DNA of 64,000 nt from Microbispora sp. H13382 (GTDB lineage: Bacteria; Actinomycetota; Actinomycetes; Streptosporangiales; Streptosporangiaceae), in contig NZ_JABBXA010000027.1 in the NCBI RefSeq assembly GCF_014161445.1, positions 1 to 64,000 of the forward strand, written 5' to 3'. The notes beneath the pieces are model-generated. The model was not told where the DNA came from. It searched no databases and was given only the letters and a program-made list of their open reading frames with translations. Of this stretch, positions 59,448 to 64,000 are shown piece after piece. The number at the start of each line of letters is the position of its first letter. Position 1 is the first letter of the stretch. Position numbers and translations under genes: made by a program.

Positions 59448-59888
59448 TCAGCTCACCGCCTGTCGCAGGAGCGCCCCGATCCTCTCCTCGACGTCGGCGG
59501 TCAGCTCGGTCAGGGCGAACGAGGCAGGCCACATGGCGCCGTCGTCGAGGTTCGCCGCGTCGCTGAAGCCGAGTGTCGCGTACCGGGCCTTGAACTTCGC
59601 CGCGGGCTGGAAGAAGCAGATCATCTTGCCGTTGTGGGCGTACGCCGGCATTCCGTACCACAGCTTCGGCGTGAGGGCGGGCACGTTGGCTTTGATCACG
59701 GCGTGCAACCGCTCCGCGATCACCCGGTCGGGCTCCGGCATCTCGGCGATCTTCGCGAGCACCTCGCTCTCCGTGTCGGCCTTGGCGCCTCGCCGTGCGC
59801 TCTTCAGCTCATTGGCGCGCTCCTTCATCGCGTCGCGCTCCTGCTCGGTGAAAGCGCCCTTGGTGGTGGTCTTCGGCGTGGTCGGCAT
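59448..59888 (-). CDS. DUF1801 (YdhG/Fra-like) protein
   Basis: A 146-residue protein. ATG 59888 follows GAGGAAG. A charged N-terminal region ([17 protein letters not shown]) precedes the DUF1801 fold with [19 protein letters not shown], a hallmark of this small alpha/beta family related to frataxin-like iron chaperones in Bacillus. Probably cytoplasmic. It lies 56 bases after the AhpD-like gene on the same strand and may be co-transcribed. Precise function unknown. Confidence 0.85.
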   Translation of the reverse strand: MPTTPKTTTKGAFTEQERDAMKERANELKSARRGAKADTESEVLAKIAEMPEPDRVIAERLHAVIKANVPALTPKLWYGMPAYAHNGKMICFFQPAAKFKARYATLGFSDAANLDDGAMWPASFALTELTADVEERIGALLRQAVS

Positions 59889-59944
59889 GACGACTTCCTC
59901 TCTCTGCTGCGTACGGTTTCGGGCGGTGCTGGACGGGAGCGGTG

Positions 59945-60400
59945 TCACCACTTGCCCGCCTGCTGGCGGGTCGGCACGTTGAGCCGGTTGAAGGCGTTGG
60001 CGATCGCGATGTTGAGCAGCAGCGCGGCCAGCTCCTTCTGGTCGAAGTGCTTGGCGGCCACGTCCCACACCTGGTCCGGCACCGGGTCCGGCCGGTCGGC
60101 GAGCCGGGTCACGGCCTCGGTCAGGGCCAGCACGGCGCGCTCCTCGTCGCTGAACCACGGCGTCTCCCGCCACGCGGCGACGGCGTGCACCTGGTCGGCG
60201 GTCACGCCGTGCCGCTGGGCCTGGTGGACGCCCCCGGCCACACACGGAGCACAGCCGTTGATCTGGCTGGCCCGCAGGTGGCTCAGCGCCAGCAGCCTGC
60301 CGTCCACTCCGGCGCCCGCGACGGCGCTGCTGACCGCCATCAGGGCCTGCATCGCCTCGGGGATCAAAGCCGCCGGGTTCGGCATGCGCTCGGTCGACAT
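59945..60400 (-). CDS. Carboxymuconolactone decarboxylase/AhpD-like protein
   Basis: A 151-residue alkylhydroperoxidase-like protein. The redox centre [16 protein letters not shown] has the C-x-x-C pair and downstream histidine of AhpD. ATG 60400 follows AAGGAG at six bases. Family members reduce peroxides or act in aromatic ring catabolism; the CxxC favours the former. It is divergent from an NB-ARC regulator 155 bases away. Confidence 0.9.
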   Translation of the reverse strand: MSTERMPNPAALIPEAMQALMAVSSAVAGAGVDGRLLALSHLRASQINGCAPCVAGGVHQAQRHGVTADQVHAVAAWRETPWFSDEERAVLALTEAVTRLADRPDPVPDQVWDVAAKHFDQKELAALLLNIAIANAFNRLNVPTRQQAGKW

Positions 60401-60555
60401 CGTTTCTCCTTCGTCGCGGGTGTTTCCGACAGGAGTCATCTGACCATCGGCGTGCCGGGGCCCGCCTGGTCCGTGGGACACCGTGGGACAGGCAGAACCC
60501 TGCTGAGCAGGGCAAACGTATCGCTGATCCGTCTCCGTGGGCCGGGACGGGTACG

Positions 60556-62814
60556 GTGTTGCACGTGTCCAGCCCCCAGGAGCGACTGGTGGCCCAGCTC
60601 GCCCGGATCAAGGAGCTGAGCGGGCTCAGCCTGCGCGCCCTCGCCCGCCAGACGGGTCTGAGCAGCTCGTCCTTGTCCAGGTACCTGACCGGACAGCTCG
60701 TGCCGCCGTGGGAGGCCGTCGTGGCGCTGTGCCGGGCTGTGGGACGCGATCCCCGGCCATTGCGCGCGCTGTGGGCCGAGGCGACCGAAGCCGGCGCGGC
60801 GCCCGCCCGGCGCCGCAACGACCTGCCGGCCGACCTGTTCGACTTCACCGGCAGGCAAGCGGAGTCCGCGCTGGTCGAAGAGCTGCTGCGCACCACCGGC
60901 GCGGCCGCGGTCGACGGCATGGCGGGCGTGGGCAAGACGAGCCTGGCCGTGCACGTGGCCCACCGGCTCGCTCCTTCGTATCCGGACGGCGGGCTCTACC
61001 TCGACCTCCAGGGCTTCACCCCGGGTCAGGAGCCACTGGAGCCGCACGCCGCGCTGGGCCGGCTGCTGGACGCGCTGGACGTCACGCACCCCCCGGCCGG
61101 CACCGCGGAACGCGCGGCGCTCTGGCGGTCGGAGCTGTCCCGCCGGCGGGTTCTCGTCGTCCTCGACAACGCGGTCGACGCGGAGCAGGTGCGCCCGCTG
61201 CTCCCCGGAGCGGGGAAGTCCGCGGTCCTGATCACGAGCCGCCACCGGCTGGTCAGCCTGGACGGAGTGCCGCCGGTGTCCCTGGAGCCGCTGGCCGACG
61301 GCGACGCGGTGCACCTGTTCGCCCGGGCGGCCGGGCTCGCGCTCACCGAAGAAGAGGCGCTCGGCCAGGTGCTGCGGCAGTGCGGCGGGCTCCCGCTGGC
61401 GCTGCGGATGGCGGGCGCGCGGCTTCGCCACCGCCCGGGCTGGACGGTGGGGGTGCTGGCCGAGCGGCTGCGCGCCACCCCCAGCCGCTTCGACTCCGTC
61501 TTCGGCATGTCGCTGCATCAGCTCGACGCGGTCGAGCGTCGAATGTTCCGGTTGCTGGGCGTGCTGCCGGGGGCCGACTTCGACGCGGCGGTGGCGGGCG
61601 CGCTCACCGACATGCCGCCGGACCGGGCCGGCGCCGCGCTGGAGGAGCTGGTCGACGCCCATCTGGTCCAGGAGCCCTCGCCCGGGCGCTACCGGATGCA
61701 CGATCTGATCCGGCAGTACGCGGCGGACATCGCCGCCGACGAGGAGCCGCGGGCCGAAGACGCCCTGCGCGGGGTTCTGCGGCACTATCTGGCGCGGGCC
61801 GTCGCCCACGAGCGGACGCTGCCCTCGCCGCAGCGCGGGCAACCCGCGCCGGGGGATCCGGCGAAGGCCATGGCCTGGTTCGACCTCGAGTACGTCAACC
61901 TGGTGGCCTGCTTCGACGCCGCCGTACGGCTCGGCGAGGACGAGGTGGTGGCCGAGCTGCCGCAGGCCATGCGGGTCTGGTTCTTCCGGCACCGGGGGAC
62001 CGACGACCAGGCGCGCCTGCTCGAAGCCGCCGCGGCCGCCGCGGCACGTCTCGGCCGCGACCAGGAGCGGGCTTCGCTGCTCGCGGACCTCGGCTACGCC
62101 CGCGCCGCCGCCGGACGCCTCACCGCGGCGCTGTCCGCGTACGAACTGGCCGAGCGGTCGGGGCCGCCGGACGACGACATCGCGGCCGGCCTGGCACTGC
62201 GCATCGGCTTGGTACGCAGGGATCTCGGCGACTTCGAAGCGGCACAGGCGCACTTCCGGCGGGCACACGAGCTGTTCGAGAAGATCGGGCGCCGCACGGG
62301 CCAGTCCCAGGCGCTGGCCTTCGACGGATGGGTGACACTTCACCTCGGGCGGCGCGCGGAAGCCGTCGAACTCGCCCGGGCGTCCGTCGCCCTGGCGGAC
62401 GGGCCCGCGCAGGTCACCGGGCTCGTCACCCTCGGTCTCGCGCTGACACCCGACGACCCGGCGGAGTCGCTGCGAAGGCTGCACGACGCGTTGGAGCTGT
62501 CCGAGCAGCACAATCTCCAGCACAACCAGGCGTGGTGCCACAACTATCTCGGGGTGGCGCTGCGGATCGCGGGTTCGCCCGCCAAAGCGCTCGAACACCA
62601 CCGCAGGGCCTTCGAGCTGCTGGAACCGCTGGCCGAGGTGCAGCTGGAGATGGACTGCCTGCACACCTACGCCGAGACGTGCCGCGTGGCGGGCCGCCAT
62701 GACGAGGCGCTGGCGCTGCTCGACCGGGCCATCGGGCTCGCGCGTGAGCTGGGCCGGCCGTACGACGAGGAGCTCGCCCGTGCGGCGCGGGAGGCCGTGC
62801 GCGCAGACCGCTGA
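60556..62814 (+). CDS. HTH-NB-ARC-TPR regulator (AfsR-like without SARP domain)
   Basis: A 752-residue signal-transducing ATPase. The N-terminus is a Cro/XRE-type HTH ([20 protein letters not shown]). The NB-ARC domain follows, with P-loop GMAGVGKTS near residue 120, Walker [17 protein letters not shown] and [14 protein letters not shown] repeats fill about 480-740 (for example [27 protein letters not shown]). STAND proteins of this type switch on a target when a signal releases the NB-ARC lock. GTG 60556 begins the frame with no clear ribosome site, so the transcript may be leaderless; GTG 60565 is also possible. Confidence 0.9.
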   Translation: MLHVSSPQERLVAQLARIKELSGLSLRALARQTGLSSSSLSRYLTGQLVPPWEAVVALCRAVGRDPRPLRALWAEATEAGAAPARRRNDLPADLFDFTGRQAESALVEELLRTTGAAAVDGMAGVGKTSLAVHVAHRLAPSYPDGGLYLDLQGFTPGQEPLEPHAALGRLLDALDVTHPPAGTAERAALWRSELSRRRVLVVLDNAVDAEQVRPLLPGAGKSAVLITSRHRLVSLDGVPPVSLEPLADGDAVHLFARAAGLALTEEEALGQVLRQCGGLPLALRMAGARLRHRPGWTVGVLAERLRATPSRFDSVFGMSLHQLDAVERRMFRLLGVLPGADFDAAVAGALTDMPPDRAGAALEELVDAHLVQEPSPGRYRMHDLIRQYAADIAADEEPRAEDALRGVLRHYLARAVAHERTLPSPQRGQPAPGDPAKAMAWFDLEYVNLVACFDAAVRLGEDEVVAELPQAMRVWFFRHRGTDDQARLLEAAAAAAARLGRDQERASLLADLGYARAAAGRLTAALSAYELAERSGPPDDDIAAGLALRIGLVRRDLGDFEAAQAHFRRAHELFEKIGRRTGQSQALAFDGWVTLHLGRRAEAVELARASVALADGPAQVTGLVTLGLALTPDDPAESLRRLHDALELSEQHNLQHNQAWCHNYLGVALRIAGSPAKALEHHRRAFELLEPLAEVQLEMDCLHTYAETCRVAGRHDEALALLDRAIGLARELGRPYDEELARAAREAVRADR

Positions 62815-62915
62815 GTCGCCGCTGAGTCGCCGCGCTCCCGTCCGTACGCTTTCGTCTGGCTGTGCCCCTCGTTAATCGTTTGTCGGCCGCCTTGTGCGTC
62901 GCCGATGATGCGGCC

Positions 62916-63614
62916 ATGGCTACGACACGGCGAACCGGCATGGGTGACGAGCGCGGCACGCCGGTCGAAGCTCTTCGTGGCCGGGTGCTCGACGGCTGTG
63001 CGAGTGGCCCTGACGCTCCGCTCCGGGCGATGGAGCGGGCCCTGGCGAAGGCCGGTGACGCCGTGACCATGGTGCTCGTCGAGGGCCCAAGCGACCAGAT
63101 CGCACTGGAAACGGCCGCGGTGGGCCGCGGCCGGGATCTCGAGGCGGAGCGGGTCGTGATCGTGCCGATCGGCGGGGCGCACGCGATCGGCCGATTCCTG
63201 GCGGGGTTGGGCCCGCCGGGCACCCGGGTGCGTCTCGGGGGTCTGTGCGACCTGGACGAGGAGGAGATATTCCGGCGCGCGATGGTCGCGAACCGGGTCG
63301 GCTCGCCCCGCACGCGCGCCGACATGGAGCACCTCGGGTTCTTCGTCTGCGTGAACGACCTGGAGGACGAGCTGATCCGCGCCGTGGGCAGCGCGGAGAC
63401 CGAGGCGCTCTTCGACTCCCACGGCGATCTCAGGTCGTTCCGCTCGTTGCAGAGCCAGCCCGCCTGGCGCGGCCGGGAGCCCGAAGCGCAGATCCGGCGG
63501 TTCCTGGGCAGCGGCGCGCGCCGCAAGTTCCGGTACGCACGGCTGCTCGTCGAGGCGGCGCTCGGCCGGGACCGCCTGCCTCGGCCGCTCGACGCGCTGC
63601 TCGCCGCCGTATGA
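62916..63614 (+). CDS. Stand-alone TOPRIM-domain protein (OLD-like)
   Basis: A 232-residue protein with an OLD-family TOPRIM core: the acidic VLVEGPSDQIALETAA, later GGLCDLDEEEIFRRA, and a conserved GGAHAIGRFL between them. OLD nucleases usually carry an N-terminal ABC ATPase; here there is none, and the first 60 residues are short helices (DAPLRAMERALAKAG). It could be a nuclease subunit or a domesticated fragment. Start ATG 62916 is a best guess; no ribosome site is obvious and ATG 62940 is in frame too. Confidence 0.7.
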   Translation: MATTRRTGMGDERGTPVEALRGRVLDGCASGPDAPLRAMERALAKAGDAVTMVLVEGPSDQIALETAAVGRGRDLEAERVVIVPIGGAHAIGRFLAGLGPPGTRVRLGGLCDLDEEEIFRRAMVANRVGSPRTRADMEHLGFFVCVNDLEDELIRAVGSAETEALFDSHGDLRSFRSLQSQPAWRGREPEAQIRRFLGSGARRKFRYARLLVEAALGRDRLPRPLDALLAAV

Positions 63615-63646
63615 GACATCGGGAAGCGGGATGACAGGTGAGGGGT

Positions 63647-64000
63647 GTGCCGGATGACGAGGCGACACGGGGTGAGATCGCGGTGAGACGCCGGCGTCTG
63701 CATCGGGCCGTCTTCGCCGCCGCCGGGGTCTACAACATCGCCTGGGGCGCGTACGCGGCCCTGGACGCGCAGTGGCTTTTCCGGTTCGCCGACATGCCGC
63801 TCCAGAACCATCCGCAGATCTTCACGACCCTCGGCATGGTCCTGGCACTGTACGGCGTGCTGTACCTGGACGTGGCGCTGCGGCCAGAGCGGGGCTTCCT
63901 GATCGCGGCCGTGGGGCTCGCGGGCAAGGTCTTCGGCCCTCTCGGCTGGTTGTGGCTCGTCTCCACCGGCCAGTGGCCGATCTCCTCCGGAATCCTCGTC
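63647..64000 (+). CDS. Integral membrane protein, 3' end outside window
   Basis: The open frame runs off the right edge. From GTG 63647 (AGGTGAGG upstream) or GTG 63683, it reads about 118 residues with at least three hydrophobic segments (AVFAAAGVYNIAWGAYA, IFTTLGMVLALYGVLYLDVA, GFLIAAVGLAGKVFGPLGWL). Family not recognised; the length and helix pattern suggest a small four-helix membrane protein. Confidence 0.6.
   Translation, partial: MPDDEATRGEIAVRRRRLHRAVFAAAGVYNIAWGAYAALDAQWLFRFADMPLQNHPQIFTTLGMVLALYGVLYLDVALRPERGFLIAAVGLAGKVFGPLGWLWLVSTGQWPISSGILV

Overview
This is a high-GC actinobacterial chromosome segment. The gene content (multi-repeat chaplin-like surface protein, SARP and NB-ARC regulators, MFS-thymidylate kinase fusion, secreted CBM2 carbohydrate proteins, SigE-type sigma factor, topoisomerase I with a lysine-rich tail instead of zinc fingers) points to a filamentous actinomycete. 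A Streptosporangiaceae-like genus (Nonomuraea, Microbispora, Streptosporangium) is my inference from overall style, not a proven placement.

Region 1 (1-9.2 kb) is an uptake and catabolic block. An operon on the minus strand (YtcJ-type amidohydrolase, solute-binding lipoprotein, permease, ATPase of a polar amino acid importer) is divergent from a LysR regulator. A plus-strand amidase, a double-domain Lrp/AsnC regulator and an Asp/Glu racemase follow. Region 2 (9.3-21 kb) holds a CHASE3/HAMP/GAF/PP2C/HATPase stress phosphatase, a CGNR regulator divergent from an MFS exporter with four look-alike operators between them, a probably broken membrane coiled-coil gene, two secreted beta-propeller proteins, and a scarred zone with integrase, 3-hydroxyacyl-CoA dehydrogenase and serine recombinase remnants. 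That zone ends at tRNA-Leu(GAG) and also carries an epimerase/MarR pair. Region 3 (21.9-26.8 kb) has an M20 peptidase, a membrane-anchored extracellular protein and a 701-residue chaplin-like protein with eight repeats and Gly-Gly-His blocks.

Region 4 (26.6-39.1 kb) looks like conserved core: DUF5703, topA, the MFS-Tmk fusion, holB and a PSP1/RicT protein. It is interspersed with a CBM2/FN3 secreted protein, a membrane metallophosphoesterase and an ECF sigma factor with a membrane partner. Region 5 (39.1-48.9 kb) holds a secreted GH43-CBM6-CBM2 enzyme, a 5'-truncated OmpA-like gene, a Gfo/Idh/MocA oxidoreductase, a secreted tripeptidyl-aminopeptidase-like hydrolase and tRNA-Thr(CGT). After the tRNA come a small zinc-ribbon protein, a TetR/SDR pair, frameshifted O-methyltransferase and P450 relics and an integrase C-terminal relic.

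Region 6 (48.9-58 kb) is the most interesting part. A 54-residue six-cysteine peptide, too short for usual gene calling, is followed by an S26-type peptidase, an FtsX-type permease, a MauE-like membrane redox protein, a MauD/TlpA-like thioredoxin and an ABC ATPase. A SARP-like regulator and an ABC exporter lie convergent to them. I read this as a candidate system for making, processing and exporting a disulfide-rich peptide. Region 7 (58.3-64 kb) holds a beta-lactamase-fold hydrolase, a DUF1801 protein, an AhpD-like protein, an NB-ARC/TPR regulator, a lone TOPRIM protein and a partial membrane protein.
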